Below, one piece after another: positions 9,430 to 20,205 of a DNA stretch of 64,000 nt. The notes beneath the pieces were generated by a model that was given only the letters and a program-made list of their open reading frames with translations, had not been told where the DNA came from and made no database searches. Each line of letters starts with the position of its first letter. Positions within the stretch are counted from its first letter, which is position 1. The stretch is taken from the NCBI RefSeq assembly GCF_003688415.1, contig NZ_REFJ01000006.1, positions 18,387 through 82,386 of the forward strand. The letters are read 5' to 3'. The translations under genes and the position numbers were made by a program. The DNA is from Umboniibacter marinipuniceus. GTDB taxonomy: Bacteria; Pseudomonadota; Gammaproteobacteria; Pseudomonadales; DSM-25080.

Positions 9430-10533
9430 CTACAGCAAAACTAGATTGTCTCGGTGGATCGCCTCTCGCTCTGGCTCGAAGCCAAGCAAACCGGCAATAA
9501 CGCGCGATGACTTACCCGCCATATCCTGCAATTCAAGCGCACTAAAGTTAGTCAAACCTCGCGCAAAGACAGCGCCACCCTCATCCTGTATCAGTACACA
9601 TGCGCCGCGATGAAAATCCCCTTGAACGCTTACGATACCAACCGGCAGCAACGACGAACCATTCTGCTCTAAATGCTTTCTAGCGCCCGCATCCACCACC
9701 ATCACTCCGCTATGCTGTATATGCCCCGCTAACCACTGTTTGCGGGCTCGAAGCGGTATTGACCTAGCTAGCAGCTGCGTACCCACACTAACCCCCGTCA
9801 GCGCCCGCTGAATGACCTGAGGCGCCGCCGCATTAGCGATAACGGTCAGTGTGCCCGAGCGCGCAGCTAAACGCGCCGCCGACACCTTGGTACTCATTCC
9901 CCCGGTCCCCACTTTGGAGCCAGAGCCTGAGGCGTACTTCAGCAGCCGATCCTCATCGGCGAAGGCCTCAGTGATCAACTCAGCCGTTGGGTCCGTATTG
10001 GGATTTCCAGTGTAAAGACCATCTTGGTCAGTAAGAAGTAGTAGCCCATCTGCGTCAATCAGGTTGGCCACAAGTGCGGCGAGATTATCGTTGTCACCCA
10101 GGCGAATTTCATCGGTAGCCACCGAGTCATTTTCATTAACCACAGGCACCGCCGACAAGCCAAGTAGGACCTGAATTGCTGCTCTGGCGTTTAGATAGCG
10201 CTCACGATTGCTGATGTCTGAGTGATTAAGCAGCACTTGCGCGACAGGGATATTCAGCTGAGCGAATTCATCGCGCCATGCCTGAACTAAATCAGATTGA
10301 CCAATGGCTGCAATAGCTTGAAGTTGGGATATCTGCGCCGGACGATCGGCCATTTGAAGGCGCGCCATGCCAGCGGCAACAGCACCTGAAGAAACTACGA
10401 CAATCTCGTAGCCCTGCGACATTAACGCCGCTATGTCAGCCACCCAAGCTGACAAGGCCTGAGTTGCCAGAGATGTTCCGTGATTAGTGAGGGACGATGA
10501 CCCCAGCTTAACTACCCAACGCTGATTTGCCAC
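9430..10533 (-). CDS. proB: Glutamate 5-kinase with PUA domain
   Basis: 367 residues; phosphorylates glutamate in the first step of proline synthesis. The amino acid kinase domain (about 1-255) has VVKLGSSSLTN, the substrate loop NENDSVATDEIRLGDNDNLA and the GTGGMSTKVSAA segment. A PUA domain follows (about 275-355), as in the E. coli and Pseudomonas enzyme. proA is not adjacent. It lies 26 bases after obg on the same strand, the obg-proB order found in Pseudomonas. Confidence 0.97.
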   Translation of the reverse strand: MANQRWVVKLGSSSLTNHGTSLATQALSAWVADIAALMSQGYEIVVVSSGAVAAGMARLQMADRPAQISQLQAIAAIGQSDLVQAWRDEFAQLNIPVAQVLLNHSDISNRERYLNARAAIQVLLGLSAVPVVNENDSVATDEIRLGDNDNLAALVANLIDADGLLLLTDQDGLYTGNPNTDPTAELITEAFADEDRLLKYASGSGSKVGTGGMSTKVSAARLAARSGTLTVIANAAAPQVIQRALTGVSVGTQLLARSIPLRARKQWLAGHIQHSGVMVVDAGARKHLEQNGSSLLPVGIVSVQGDFHRGACVLIQDEGGAVFARGLTNFSALELQDMAGKSSRVIAGLLGFEPEREAIHRDNLVLL

Positions 10534-10559
10534 TCATCCCCCTGCACTAATTTAAGCCG

Positions 10560-11777
<1,218 letters not shown>

Positions 11778-11850
11778 CTACCCTCTTTGATCTGAACATT
11801 GGGTTCGATAAAAAATCGAACGCTTTCACTTAGTATGTACCCATAAACAA

Positions 11851-11880
11851 AAAAAGCCCCATCCGAAGACAGGGCTTTTT
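11851..11880 (-). terminator. Terminator after rpmA
   Basis: 9-bp perfect stem AAAAAGCCC/GGGCTTTTT (11851-11859, 11872-11880), followed on the minus strand by further T. It lies between rpmA and obg, so obg expression must come from read-through or its own promoter. Confidence 0.85.
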
Positions 11881-11896
11881 TCGTACGCATTGTTAC

Positions 11897-12154
11897 TTAT
11901 GCAGAAACGATGCTTACGTACTTACGGTTGTGCGGGCCCTTAACATCGAACTTAACAACACCATGTTCTGTAGCGAACAATGTGTGGTCTTTGCCCATGC
12001 CAACACCAGGACCTGCGTGGAAACGAGTACCACGCTGACGAACCAAAATATTACCTGCTAGTACTTCTTGACCGCCGAAACGCTTAACGCCAAGGCGCTT
12101 ACTGACCGAATCGCGACCGTTACGAGTACTACCACCAGCTTTTTTATGAGCCAT
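11897..12154 (-). CDS. rpmA: 50S ribosomal protein L27
   Basis: 85 residues; L27 lies near the peptidyl transferase centre. [20 protein letters not shown] is the classical N-terminus without the cleavable Firmicutes extension. 29 bases downstream of rplU, same operon. Confidence 0.98.
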   Translation of the reverse strand: MAHKKAGGSTRNGRDSVSKRLGVKRFGGQEVLAGNILVRQRGTRFHAGPGVGMGKDHTLFATEHGVVKFDVKGPHNRKYVSIVSA

Positions 12155-12183
12155 TTTACTTTACTCCTAAAACCTTTTTAAGC

Positions 12184-12495
12184 TTAAGCTTGAATACCAG
12201 TGATCTTCACATCAGTGTGCCACTGACGGTGACCTTGTGTCTTCTTAGAGTGCTTACGGCGACGGAACTTAACAATTTTCACTTTGTCACCGCGCAATTG
12301 GCCAACAACCTCAGCTGTTACCTTAGCACCTTCAACGACTGGCGCGCCGACTTTAACGTCTTCGCCATTAGCTACTAGAAGAACTTCGTCGAAATCGACT
12401 GATTCACCAGTTGCTACTTCAATCTTTTCTAGACGAACTACTTCGCCTTCCTGAACACGGTATTGCTTACCGCCGCTCTTAATTACTGCGTACAT
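12184..12495 (-). CDS. rplU: 50S ribosomal protein L21
   Basis: 103 residues, the usual size. [14 protein letters not shown] and the C-terminal [16 protein letters not shown] are diagnostic of L21, which binds 23S rRNA. First gene of rplU-rpmA; divergent from ispB. Confidence 0.98.
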   Translation of the reverse strand: MYAVIKSGGKQYRVQEGEVVRLEKIEVATGESVDFDEVLLVANGEDVKVGAPVVEGAKVTAEVVGQLRGDKVKIVKFRRRKHSKKTQGHRQWHTDVKITGIQA

Positions 12496-12574
12496 ATATA
12501 TTGCTCCAACTCCGCTATTAGGACTGTGACGCCGTGGTTACGGGGCTGAACCACTGAATTTCACAAGGTGCGGC

Positions 12575-12603
12575 ATTCTACGAAAAACTTTGCCATAGAG
12601 CAA
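12575..12603 (-). promoter_or_regulatory. Putative sigma70 promoter for rplU-rpmA
   Basis: On the minus strand TTGCTC, a 17-base spacer and TAGAAT (-10 at 12580-12575), followed by a GC-rich stretch. It is 80 bases upstream of rplU. Confidence 0.6.
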
Positions 12604-12632
12604 CCCCTGTTATGCTTATTTCTTTTGTGAAG

Positions 12633-12661
12633 TTGACCTTCGGGCTGCATACTTCTAGCAT
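12633..12661 (+). promoter_or_regulatory. Putative sigma70 promoter for ispB-pgi
   Basis: TTGACC (12633-12638), 17-base spacer, TAGCAT (12656-12661), 31 bases before the ispB ATG, giving a short leader. Confidence 0.55.
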
Positions 12662-12692
12662 ACTCAAAACTCGGAGATAATATTGCCTAATC

Positions 12693-13655
12693 ATGCAGTC
12701 TTTCCTAGACCTTACCAGTAGTGACCTTAAGCAGGTCGACGCCCTAATTTTAGAGAATCTAAACTCGAATGTCGCGCTCGTGGAGCATATAGGAGAGTAC
12801 TTAGTTCAGGCAGGGGGAAAACGCCTAAGACCGATGCTTTCCCTTATAACCGCCAAAGCGCTTGGATTTGAAGGCTCATCTACGTTTCAGTTGGCCACCG
12901 CGGTTGAGTTCATCCACACCGCAACATTACTGCACGATGACGTCGTGGATGAATCCAACCTTCGCCGCGGTCGCGATACGGCGAATGCCAAATGGGGTAA
13001 CGCACCGGCGGTACTAGTTGGCGACTTCGTCTACTCGCGCGCTTTTCAGCTATTGGTTAAAATTGGCAATCTCGATGTTCTCGACATTCTTTCCGAGACC
13101 ACCAACGTACTCGCCGAAGGTGAGGTACTGCAACTCGTGAACGCCGGCGATGCGAGCCTGAGTGAGCGTGACTATTACCAAGTGATTCGCGCTAAGACCG
13201 CGAAATTGTTTGAAGCCGCCTGCGAGGGCGCAGCAATTCTGGCTTCCGCCTCTACCGAACAACGCCAACAGCTCGCCACGTTTGGCGATCAGTTAGGTAT
13301 TGCTTTCCAGCTTGTCGACGACCTACTTGATTATGTTGGAAATGTGGATACCATGGGCAAGAATGTTGGCGACGACTTGGCTGAAGGGAAAACAACACTT
13401 CCCTTAATTCATGCCATGCAACACGCGTCAGCTGAAGATGCAGGGACGATCCGCACCGCCTTGCAGACTAAAAATACCGATCAGATCGACGATATCATCC
13501 GAATAGTGGAAGCGACCGGTTCGCTTAACTACACTCGTGATGCAGCTTATCGTGCAATCGAAACGGCAAAAGGTGCGCTATCCACACTACCCGCCTCTGT
13601 CTATCGTTCTGCACTCGAAGAAATCGCCGATTACTGCATCGCCAGAACGAAGTAA
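12693..13655 (+). CDS. ispB: All-trans polyprenyl (octaprenyl-type) diphosphate synthase
   Basis: 320 residues, a trans-prenyltransferase that elongates FPP with IPP to make the quinone side chain. The first Asp-rich motif is HDDVVDE in LLHDDVVDESNLRRG and the second is LVDDLLDYVG. Product chain length (C40 or C45) cannot be read from the sequence. It is divergent from rplU, the standard arrangement, and followed after 22 bases by pgi. Confidence 0.95.
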   Translation: MQSFLDLTSSDLKQVDALILENLNSNVALVEHIGEYLVQAGGKRLRPMLSLITAKALGFEGSSTFQLATAVEFIHTATLLHDDVVDESNLRRGRDTANAKWGNAPAVLVGDFVYSRAFQLLVKIGNLDVLDILSETTNVLAEGEVLQLVNAGDASLSERDYYQVIRAKTAKLFEAACEGAAILASASTEQRQQLATFGDQLGIAFQLVDDLLDYVGNVDTMGKNVGDDLAEGKTTLPLIHAMQHASAEDAGTIRTALQTKNTDQIDDIIRIVEATGSLNYTRDAAYRAIETAKGALSTLPASVYRSALEEIADYCIARTK

Positions 13656-13677
13656 TTAAAAATAAAGGCTAGAAACT

Positions 13678-15267
13678 ATGTTTTTAAAACAACTGCAGCA
13701 GCTTGCGGAGCATGCTGGCGACGAGTGCGTTGCTACGCTGTGCCAGAACCCTCAACGTTTTTCCCAATTTAAAACTTCGGCGGCCGAACTCACGCTCGAT
13801 ACGAGCCGGCAGAAGATGAGTGCCGAGACCTTTACGAAACTTACTGGACTCGCTAACGAAAGCGGCTTCAATCACGCCTACAAAGCCATGCGTCAAGGTG
13901 ATGAGATCAATTTCACCGAAGGCCGCGCGGTACTGCACACGCTGTTGCGCAACCTTGATAGTAGCGATCCACGAGCGGAAGAAGTCCGCGCCTCATTAGC
14001 TAAAATGCAAACGCTAACGAAGGCAGTTCAATCCGGCGAATGGAAAGGCTATAGCGGCAAGGCAATTCGTGATGTCGTCAATATCGGCATTGGCGGGTCG
14101 GACCTCGGACCCAGAATGATCTACCGCGCTATGCTGCACTATCGCCACAACGACATCAATGTTCACTGGGTAGCGAATATTGACCCCGCTGACATTGAGA
14201 AGAAATTGGCCACTCTAAACCCAGAGACCACCCTGATCGTTGTCTCTTCGAAAAGCTTCTCGACACCAGAGACGCTCAACAACGCCAATGCCGCCCGCAA
14301 GTGGTTGATAGATAATGGCGTCACAGACGTTGCTAAGCACGTTGTGGCGGCAAGCTCTAACGTTAAGATGGCCATTGAATTTGGTATTGATGAAAGCAAT
14401 ATCTTCCCGCTTTGGGACTGGGTTGGCGGGCGTTTCTCTTTGTGGTCTGCCATCGGCTTGCCGTTGATGATGGGCTTCAAACCAGGCACCTTCGAAGCCA
14501 TTCTAGGCGGCGCGCTAGCCATGGACGAACACGCCGAATCGGCACCAGCAGAGCGCAATTTACCCGCTCAACTGGCCCTATTCGAACTCTGGAACGTCAA
14601 CGCCCACGGTACTAGCTCGCGAGCGGTATTACCTTATTGCCATGATCTGCGTCTTCTCCCTGCTCACCTTCAGCAACTGGAGATGGAGAGCCTAGGCAAG
14701 TCCGTCAACCTCAAAGGTGAACGAGTAGACTATCCAACTGGCGGAGTGGTCTGGGGAACTGAAGGTAGCAATGGTCAACACTCTTACCACCAGCTACTAC
14801 ATCAAGGAAATCAAGGCATTGCCGCAGAGATTATCCTGCCACTTTCATCGCCCAACGAACCGGTACAGCACCTCAAGCTCATCGCCAATGCACTCGCTCA
14901 AAGCCAGGTATTCTGCTATGGACAAAGCGCCGCTGAAGCCAAGGAAGCATTACTCGCGCGAGGAATGGATCCAGATCAGGCCAAGGTAATCGCCAAACAC
15001 AAAGAAATCTTGGGTAATCGTCCACACAGTATTGTGACGATGGAATCGCTTAACCCTCACACTTTAGGCGCACTAATAGCCGCTTACGAAAACAAAGTGT
15101 TTTTCTGTGGCTATTGGCAGGAGATCAATGCGTTTGATCAGTGGGGTGTTGAATTAGGAAAGGTACATGCCAGCACTATGGAAACCGTGCTGACATCAGG
15201 TGATACGGCAAACGTCGATGACGGCTATGCCGCCATCGTTAGCGCCTATCAATCAGCCACGCAATAA
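13678..15267 (+). CDS. pgi: Glucose-6-phosphate isomerase
   Basis: 529 residues; interconverts glucose-6-P and fructose-6-P. GIGGSDLGP, the SSKSFSTPETL phosphate-binding loop, and GTEGSNGQHSYHQLLHQG match the PGI family. It probably shares a transcript with ispB (22-base gap with an AAAGG-type ribosome site). Its last 15 bases overlap the end of a convergent gene, and no hairpin terminator separates the two. Confidence 0.97.
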   Translation: MFLKQLQQLAEHAGDECVATLCQNPQRFSQFKTSAAELTLDTSRQKMSAETFTKLTGLANESGFNHAYKAMRQGDEINFTEGRAVLHTLLRNLDSSDPRAEEVRASLAKMQTLTKAVQSGEWKGYSGKAIRDVVNIGIGGSDLGPRMIYRAMLHYRHNDINVHWVANIDPADIEKKLATLNPETTLIVVSSKSFSTPETLNNANAARKWLIDNGVTDVAKHVVAASSNVKMAIEFGIDESNIFPLWDWVGGRFSLWSAIGLPLMMGFKPGTFEAILGGALAMDEHAESAPAERNLPAQLALFELWNVNAHGTSSRAVLPYCHDLRLLPAHLQQLEMESLGKSVNLKGERVDYPTGGVVWGTEGSNGQHSYHQLLHQGNQGIAAEIILPLSSPNEPVQHLKLIANALAQSQVFCYGQSAAEAKEALLARGMDPDQAKVIAKHKEILGNRPHSIVTMESLNPHTLGALIAAYENKVFFCGYWQEINAFDQWGVELGKVHASTMETVLTSGDTANVDDGYAAIVSAYQSATQ

Positions 15268-15798
15268 ATTGCGTTTTAGGCGGCGGTTTACGGGCCGCTC
15301 GCCTAACCAAATACCGAACATCCCCTCTTTGAACAGCGCGCCTTCAACCAGGATAAATTCCTCGCCATTACGATAGGTGATGACGCCACGAGCTGGATCG
15401 TTAAAAACGGTGTAAATATCACCTTCAACAATCTCTTCCACGAACTGAGCCAAGTAATCTTCGACCACCTGCTCCACTTCCTCATAGCGCTCATACTTCT
15501 TGAAGCCATCTAACACCGCTTCCGTGAACAACGCGGTACTCACTAAGCTAGAGCGAACCTCAATTCGCAACGCCATCGGCGAAATCGTTTCGCTGACGAG
15601 CGTTTCTTGGTCTTGGCCTTCTACCGTGTAGAGCGCGATATCGTATAGCGGCACCATGAATTTGCGACGCACACCTTCACCTTGCTTCTGCATCTCGGCC
15701 TCGGCCAGCGTAAAAGTTTCCGGTGCCTCCGCGCTTACCGAGACAGCCGTTGTTAGCCCAAACAGGACCATCAACATGCTTGCGAATAACTTCTTCAT
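15253..15798 (-). CDS. Exported chalcone isomerase-like domain protein
   Basis: 181 residues with a signal peptide (MKKLFASMLMVLFGLTTAVSVSA, cleavage about 23). The mature part (MQKQGEGVRRKFMVPLYDIALYTV ... FGIWLGERPV) resembles the bacterial periplasmic chalcone isomerase-like family. These proteins have the chalcone isomerase fold, but no enzymatic role is established for most of them. Start at 15798 is supported by GAGGAG six to eight bases upstream. It is 28 bases downstream of the phosphomannomutase gene and may be cotranscribed with it. The end overlaps pgi by 15 bases. Confidence 0.7.
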   Translation of the reverse strand: MKKLFASMLMVLFGLTTAVSVSAEAPETFTLAEAEMQKQGEGVRRKFMVPLYDIALYTVEGQDQETLVSETISPMALRIEVRSSLVSTALFTEAVLDGFKKYERYEEVEQVVEDYLAQFVEEIVEGDIYTVFNDPARGVITYRNGEEFILVEGALFKEGMFGIWLGERPVNRRLKRNLLRG

Positions 15799-15826
15799 TT
15801 TAACTCCTCAAACCACATTATTGTGC

Positions 15827-17179
15827 TTACGCACTTGTTATTATCGCGAGTAATTCATCTCGCTTTGCTTCCATCAACGCCGTATCCGCCTTCGACTCTA
15901 CGTTGAGTCGGAGTACCGGTTCCGTGTTAGACATTCGTAAATTAAAGCGCCACTCATCGCCAAAGCTCATACTCAAACCATCGGTGCGATCCACCGAAGT
16001 AGCTGCGCTTTGATAGGTTGACTCAATCTGTGCAATGGCTGCTTCAGGATCTTCAAGCTTGGTGTTGATTTCACCACTGCATGGGAACGCCAACATACAC
16101 TCATCCACCAATGACGCTAGGCTCACATTGCGCTGGCACATCAACGCCGTGATCAACAACCAAGGTATCATGCCACTGTCGCAGTAAGCAAAATCTTTGA
16201 AATAGTGGTGCGCACTCATCTCACCACCATAGATAGCGTCTTCGTGACGCATACACTCTTTGATAAAGGCATGGCCCGTTTTACTCATAATTGCCTTACC
16301 GTTGTAGCGGTGAGCCACTTCAATGGTATTCCAAGTGAGACGGGGATCATGAACAATCTTCGAGCCAGGTTGCTTTAATAGGAAGGCTTCGGCAAGTAAA
16401 CCTACCACGTAGTAGCCTTCAATGAAGCGCCCGGCAGAATCGAAGAAGAAACAACGATCAAAGTCACCATCCCAAGCAATGCCTAAGTCCGCATTATTTG
16501 CTACGACAGCGTCAATGGTTGGCTGACGGTTCTCTTCCAACAGCGGATTAGGCACACCATTAGGGAAGTGGCCATTTGCCTCATGATGAACCTTGATGAA
16601 TTCAAACGGCAGATGTTGCTCAAGCAAGTCCACCACTGCGCCCGCACCACCATTACCTGCGTTGACAACCACCTTAAGCGGCTTGAGCTGAGCGGTGTTT
16701 ACATAGGTAAGCAAGTGCTGAATGTAAGCCTCACTATGATCTAAGCGACTGACCGATCCTTTTTTCTCGACTTCGGCAAAGTCACCCTGTTCCGCTAAGG
16801 CTTGAATATCGAATAAGCCGGTATCACCGGAAATTGGCTTTGCGCCCTCGCGCACAAACTTCATGCCGTTATAGTCCATGGGGTTATGACTAGCTGTGAC
16901 CACAATACCGCCATCGACAGCTAACTCTTTTGCCGCAAAATAAATCTGCTCTGTGCCGCACTCGCCAATATTGACAACGTCGGCACCGCCATCGGTCAAA
17001 CCTTCAGTCAACGCATCGCAAAGTGTCTTACTCGTCAGGCGGATATCGTAACCCACTGCTACGCGCTTGGCGTTTAAGAATTGAGCGTAGGCACGGCCAA
17101 TACGGTAGGCCACATCGTCATTGAGTTGGTCCGGAACGCGGCCCCGTACATCGTAGGCTTTAAAACAGCTAATTTTCAT
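15827..17179 (-). CDS. manB: Phosphomannomutase (alpha-D-phosphohexomutase, CpsG/ManB type)
   Basis: 450 residues from the ATG at 17179, picked because GGAG lies six bases upstream and because CFKAYDVRG is the family N-terminus; a longer frame to 17254 is less likely. Phosphoserine loop [11 protein letters not shown] with Ser97, Mg-binding DGDFDR (237-242), sugar-binding GGEMSAHHY, and a C-terminal phosphate loop ([12 protein letters not shown]). It converts mannose-6-P to mannose-1-P for GDP-mannose; it is closer to CpsG than to AlgC, though phosphoglucomutase activity cannot be excluded. Divergent from fabA. Confidence 0.9.
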   Translation of the reverse strand: MKISCFKAYDVRGRVPDQLNDDVAYRIGRAYAQFLNAKRVAVGYDIRLTSKTLCDALTEGLTDGGADVVNIGECGTEQIYFAAKELAVDGGIVVTASHNPMDYNGMKFVREGAKPISGDTGLFDIQALAEQGDFAEVEKKGSVSRLDHSEAYIQHLLTYVNTAQLKPLKVVVNAGNGGAGAVVDLLEQHLPFEFIKVHHEANGHFPNGVPNPLLEENRQPTIDAVVANNADLGIAWDGDFDRCFFFDSAGRFIEGYYVVGLLAEAFLLKQPGSKIVHDPRLTWNTIEVAHRYNGKAIMSKTGHAFIKECMRHEDAIYGGEMSAHHYFKDFAYCDSGMIPWLLITALMCQRNVSLASLVDECMLAFPCSGEINTKLEDPEAAIAQIESTYQSAATSVDRTDGLSMSFGDEWRFNLRMSNTEPVLRLNVESKADTALMEAKRDELLAIITSA

Positions 17180-17317
17180 TTTTTCTCCACGCGACATTCT
17201 TGTCATGTTGTTTTGCATCACACTATACCATTCAATCTGAGAGCTGTTTAGCACCGCTTAGGTGAATTATTTCCGCTGTAGGGGTGAATTTTACAATTCG
17301 ACCAAAGCCGCCTGGAT

Positions 17318-17334
17318 ATTCACAAATTGTGAAT
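17318..17334. promoter_or_regulatory. Perfect palindrome upstream of fabA, candidate operator
   Basis: ATTCACAA, one central base, TTGTGAAT: 8-bp perfect arms ending nine bases before the putative fabA -35. It does not look like the E. coli FabR or FadR consensus. A degenerate copy (GAATTTTACAATTC) lies about 30 bases upstream. Either manB or fabA could be the target. Confidence 0.5.
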
Positions 17335-17342
17335 TGCCGATA

Positions 17343-17371
17343 GTGACTTAAGAAACGCATTCCCATAAAAT
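17343..17371 (+). promoter_or_regulatory. Putative promoter for fabAB
   Basis: GTGACT (17343-17348), 17-base spacer, TAAAAT (17366-17371). The -35 is weak, which fits a promoter that needs or responds to a regulator bound at the adjacent palindrome. Confidence 0.4.
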
Positions 17372-17439
17372 GACCGCACAGTCGCGCTAATTTTCATGAC
17401 ATTTCGCGACATTTCACAGCAATTTTTTCGAGATGTACT

Positions 17440-17955
17440 ATGACTCAGCAAAGCTCTTATACCTACGAGGAACTTATTTCCTGTAGCCAAGGCGAACTAT
17501 TCGGCCCGGGCAACGCCCAACTTCCAGCCCCTAACATGCTAATGCTAGATCGCATTACCAGCATCAGCGCCACTGGCGGCGAAAATGGCTGTGGAGAGCT
17601 AATCGCTGAACTCGATATCACGCCAGACCTCTGGTTCTTCGACTGTCACTTCCCCGGTGACCCGGTAATGCCAGGATGCCTCGGCCTCGACGCTATGTGG
17701 CAGCTGGTTGGCTTCTTCCTAGGATGGAAAGGCAACCCAGGTAAAGGGCGCGCACTAGGCTGTGGTGAAGTGAAGTTCACCGGGCAAATTTTACCCACCG
17801 CGAAGAAAGTGACGTACAAGATCACCCTAAATCGCGTTATTGAACGCCGTTTGGTTATGGGCATCGCCGATGGCGTTGTCATGGTTGACGGCCGCGAAAT
17901 CTATCATGCAAAGGACCTCAAGGTTGGTCTTTTTCAAAGTACTGAGAATTTTTAA
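17440..17955 (+). CDS. fabA: 3-hydroxydecanoyl-ACP dehydratase/isomerase
   Basis: 171 residues, same as E. coli FabA. Active-site His70 ([14 protein letters not shown]) and Asp84 (CLGLDAMWQ) are present. It dehydrates 3-hydroxydecanoyl-ACP and isomerises trans-2- to cis-3-decenoyl-ACP, committing carbon to unsaturated fatty acids. The fabB gene follows 12 bases later, so the pair forms the classical FabAB anaerobic unsaturated fatty acid pathway. Confidence 0.98.
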   Translation: MTQQSSYTYEELISCSQGELFGPGNAQLPAPNMLMLDRITSISATGGENGCGELIAELDITPDLWFFDCHFPGDPVMPGCLGLDAMWQLVGFFLGWKGNPGKGRALGCGEVKFTGQILPTAKKVTYKITLNRVIERRLVMGIADGVVMVDGREIYHAKDLKVGLFQSTENF

Positions 17956-17967
17956 GGAGTATCCACC

Positions 17968-19176
17968 ATGCGTCGTGTAGTCATCACGGGAATGGGCATT
18001 GTATCTAGCCTCGGCAACAGCATCGCTGATGTTGAAGATTCCCTTCGTAACGGCAAATCTGGCATATCGTTCCAGGAAGAATACAAAGAAGTTGGCCTTC
18101 GTTCGCACGTAGCCGGTTCAATTGACATTGATTTTAAAGAGCACATTGATCGTAAAGCGCTGCGCTTTATGGGTGATGCCGCTGCCTACGCTTTCATCAG
18201 TATGGATCAAGCTATCAAAGATTCAGGTTTGAGTGACGATCAGGTATCAAACGAACGCACCGGTATTATTATGGGTTCTGGTGGTGCGTCATCGCACAAC
18301 CTAGTGGAGTCTGCTGACATCATCCGCAACCGAGGTGTAAAGCGCGTTGGCCCCTACCGTGTAACGCAAACTATGGGTTCAACCACTTCCGCCTGTTTGG
18401 CCACGCCATTTAAGATCAAAGGTGTCAATTACTCCATTTCATCAGCCTGTGCTACCAGTGCACACTGTATTGGACACGGCGCCGAGCTCATTCAGCTAGG
18501 CAAACAGGATGTGATTTTCGCAGGTGGCGGTGAAGAGCTTCACTGGGTTATGTCATCACTATTCGACGCGATGGGCGCGCTGTCTACTAAGTACAACGAC
18601 ACCCCAGACAAAGCCTCTCGCGCCTACGATGAAGGTCGTGACGGCTTCGTCATCGCTGGCGGCGGCGGTTGTGTCGTCCTTGAAGACTACGAGCATGCGG
18701 TGGCGCGTGGCGCAACCATCTACGCTGAACTAGTAGGCTACGGCGCTACGTCTGATGGCTACGACATGGTTGCACCAAGTGGTGAAGGCGCTGCACGCTG
18801 CATGCGCATGGCGATGGCTACGGTTGACGAGCCGATTGATTACATCAACGCTCACGGTACCAGCACTCCTGTGGGTGATGTGGCCGAATTAGGCGCCGTT
18901 CGCGAAGTATTTGGTGACAACACGCCGCTAATTGGCTCAACCAAGTCACTATCTGGCCACTCATTGGGTGCTGCCGGCGTACACGAAGCTATCTACTCCA
19001 TCATTATGCAGCAGAATGGTTTTGTTGCCGCTTCGGCAAATATCGACAACCTTGACGAGCAAGCACAAGGACTAAATATTGTTACTGAAACTCAAGAGAA
19101 AACGCTGAAGACGGTTATGTCAAACAGCTTTGGCTTCGGTGGCACTAACGCAACATTGATTTTTAAAAGCCTGTAA
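17968..19176 (+). CDS. fabB: Beta-ketoacyl-ACP synthase I
   Basis: 402 residues. The condensing-enzyme triad is Cys161 (SSACATSAH), His296 ([12 protein letters not shown]) and His331 ([11 protein letters not shown]). KAS I elongates the cis-3-decenoyl-ACP made by FabA. AAGGAG precedes the ATG. Followed by a very strong terminator. Confidence 0.98.
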   Translation: MRRVVITGMGIVSSLGNSIADVEDSLRNGKSGISFQEEYKEVGLRSHVAGSIDIDFKEHIDRKALRFMGDAAAYAFISMDQAIKDSGLSDDQVSNERTGIIMGSGGASSHNLVESADIIRNRGVKRVGPYRVTQTMGSTTSACLATPFKIKGVNYSISSACATSAHCIGHGAELIQLGKQDVIFAGGGEELHWVMSSLFDAMGALSTKYNDTPDKASRAYDEGRDGFVIAGGGGCVVLEDYEHAVARGATIYAELVGYGATSDGYDMVAPSGEGAARCMRMAMATVDEPIDYINAHGTSTPVGDVAELGAVREVFGDNTPLIGSTKSLSGHSLGAAGVHEAIYSIIMQQNGFVAASANIDNLDEQAQGLNIVTETQEKTLKTVMSNSFGFGGTNATLIFKSL

Positions 19177-19194
19177 TTAGCCGCTATAGGCGCT

Positions 19195-19240
19195 AAAAAA
19201 GCCCTCAAACTGTTGTTATCTGCGGTTTGAGGGCTTTTTT
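19195..19240 (+). terminator. fabAB terminator, 16-bp perfect stem
   Basis: Arms 19195-19210 and 19225-19240 are perfectly complementary over 16 bases (core GCCCTCAAAC/GTTTGAGGGC) with T-rich ends on both strands, so it can act in both directions. Confidence 0.92.
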
Positions 19241-19281
19241 TGTGGGCTTCTTTGTGGGCTTCTTTGTAGGCTTTCTTGTGG
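19239..19281. repeat. 12-bp tandem repeat next to the fabB terminator
   Basis: Units TTTGTGGGCTTC (19239-19250, 19251-19262), TTTGTAGGCTTT (19263-19274) and a partial copy. The unit resembles the 3' arm and T-tract of the terminator, suggesting the array arose by tandem duplication of that arm. Confidence 0.75.
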
Positions 19282-19312
19282 ATCCCTTCAGTTGACTTTC
19301 GCAGCCTGAAAG

Positions 19313-20017
19313 TTAGCCTAAAAACGCTCGCCAGCGATCTAACAATCCTACCCGCCAAGGTTTTGGCTTGATGCCGAAGGCGAACTTCAGCGCCGTCCCG
19401 TCAAGCGTCCGATCAACACCTAGGCCAGCACCCGCAACAAGTTGATCCGTTGTTTCTTCACACTTATCATCACAGAGGTAGGCCGTTAAACGATGCCAGG
19501 TTACCTTCCCGCCCGATGCATAGGTGTAGCGGCCCCAGTTCTCTCCGCCCGATAACAGCTGCGCAATGACCGACGCGCAAACGCGAGACAAATCCGGTAC
19601 GGTAACAATATTGAAGAACGAGCTGTCATCTAATTCACGCGTACCCGCCAGCTCAATTTCGCGCAGCACATCCGGAAAAAGACGCACCGCTAACATGGGG
19701 AAATCCAACAACATCACCCGCGCGGACTCATCGAGCAGTGGCGACTCCCAAACGTCGTCGAACTCGTCGTTATCCAGCTGAAACGACTGCAATCTTGCCT
19801 GAATAACACCTACATTCTGCAAATCAGCTTGCCGACAAAGTGCCAAGAATTCCTCAACCTGAGTGCCAAAGCTAATCACTAATTGAGCACTCTCTAGTGA
19901 CTCCACGGGGTGTTCAACCTCAATGCACTCTGCACGCGGAAGCAGTGCGCGAATACTAGCAAGCAGCTCTTCACGAGCTTCCGGTGGCGGACTAACGATA
20001 TAAATTCGTTCAGACAT
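19313..20017 (-). CDS. Uncharacterised protein, weak resemblance to sugar-nucleotide reductases
   Basis: 234 residues, no signal peptide or membrane segment. I do not recognise it with confidence. The mid-C-terminal stretch (SGGENWGRYTYASGGKVTW and the following hydrophobic residues) recalls the RmlD/extended SDR family, where NWGxY/YxxxG motifs occur. However, the N-terminus (MSERIYIVSPPPEAREEL) lacks the GxxGxxG Rossmann loop and no YxxxK catalytic pair is evident. If it belongs to that fold it is a degenerate, probably non-catalytic member. It sits alone between fabB (convergent) and the LysR gene, with 188 bases upstream. Confidence 0.6.
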   Translation of the reverse strand: MSERIYIVSPPPEAREELLASIRALLPRAECIEVEHPVESLESAQLVISFGTQVEEFLALCRQADLQNVGVIQARLQSFQLDNDEFDDVWESPLLDESARVMLLDFPMLAVRLFPDVLREIELAGTRELDDSSFFNIVTVPDLSRVCASVIAQLLSGGENWGRYTYASGGKVTWHRLTAYLCDDKCEETTDQLVAGAGLGVDRTLDGTALKFAFGIKPKPWRVGLLDRWRAFLG

Positions 20018-20205
20018 GGATTAATTCTCAAGTGTTTTGCGAAGTATATGAGATTTAACGGTGGGCGCCAACTTACCCACACTGCCTCTCGAGTAGCTAA
20101 ATCGACGATGCGTGTATTACTTGCCTGTGATGGCGTGTTTTTTGGCTCACGGTTCCTTCGGTTTGGCCATTCATTGCTCTTTTGATGTTATGGCCATTTG
20201 TTTTT

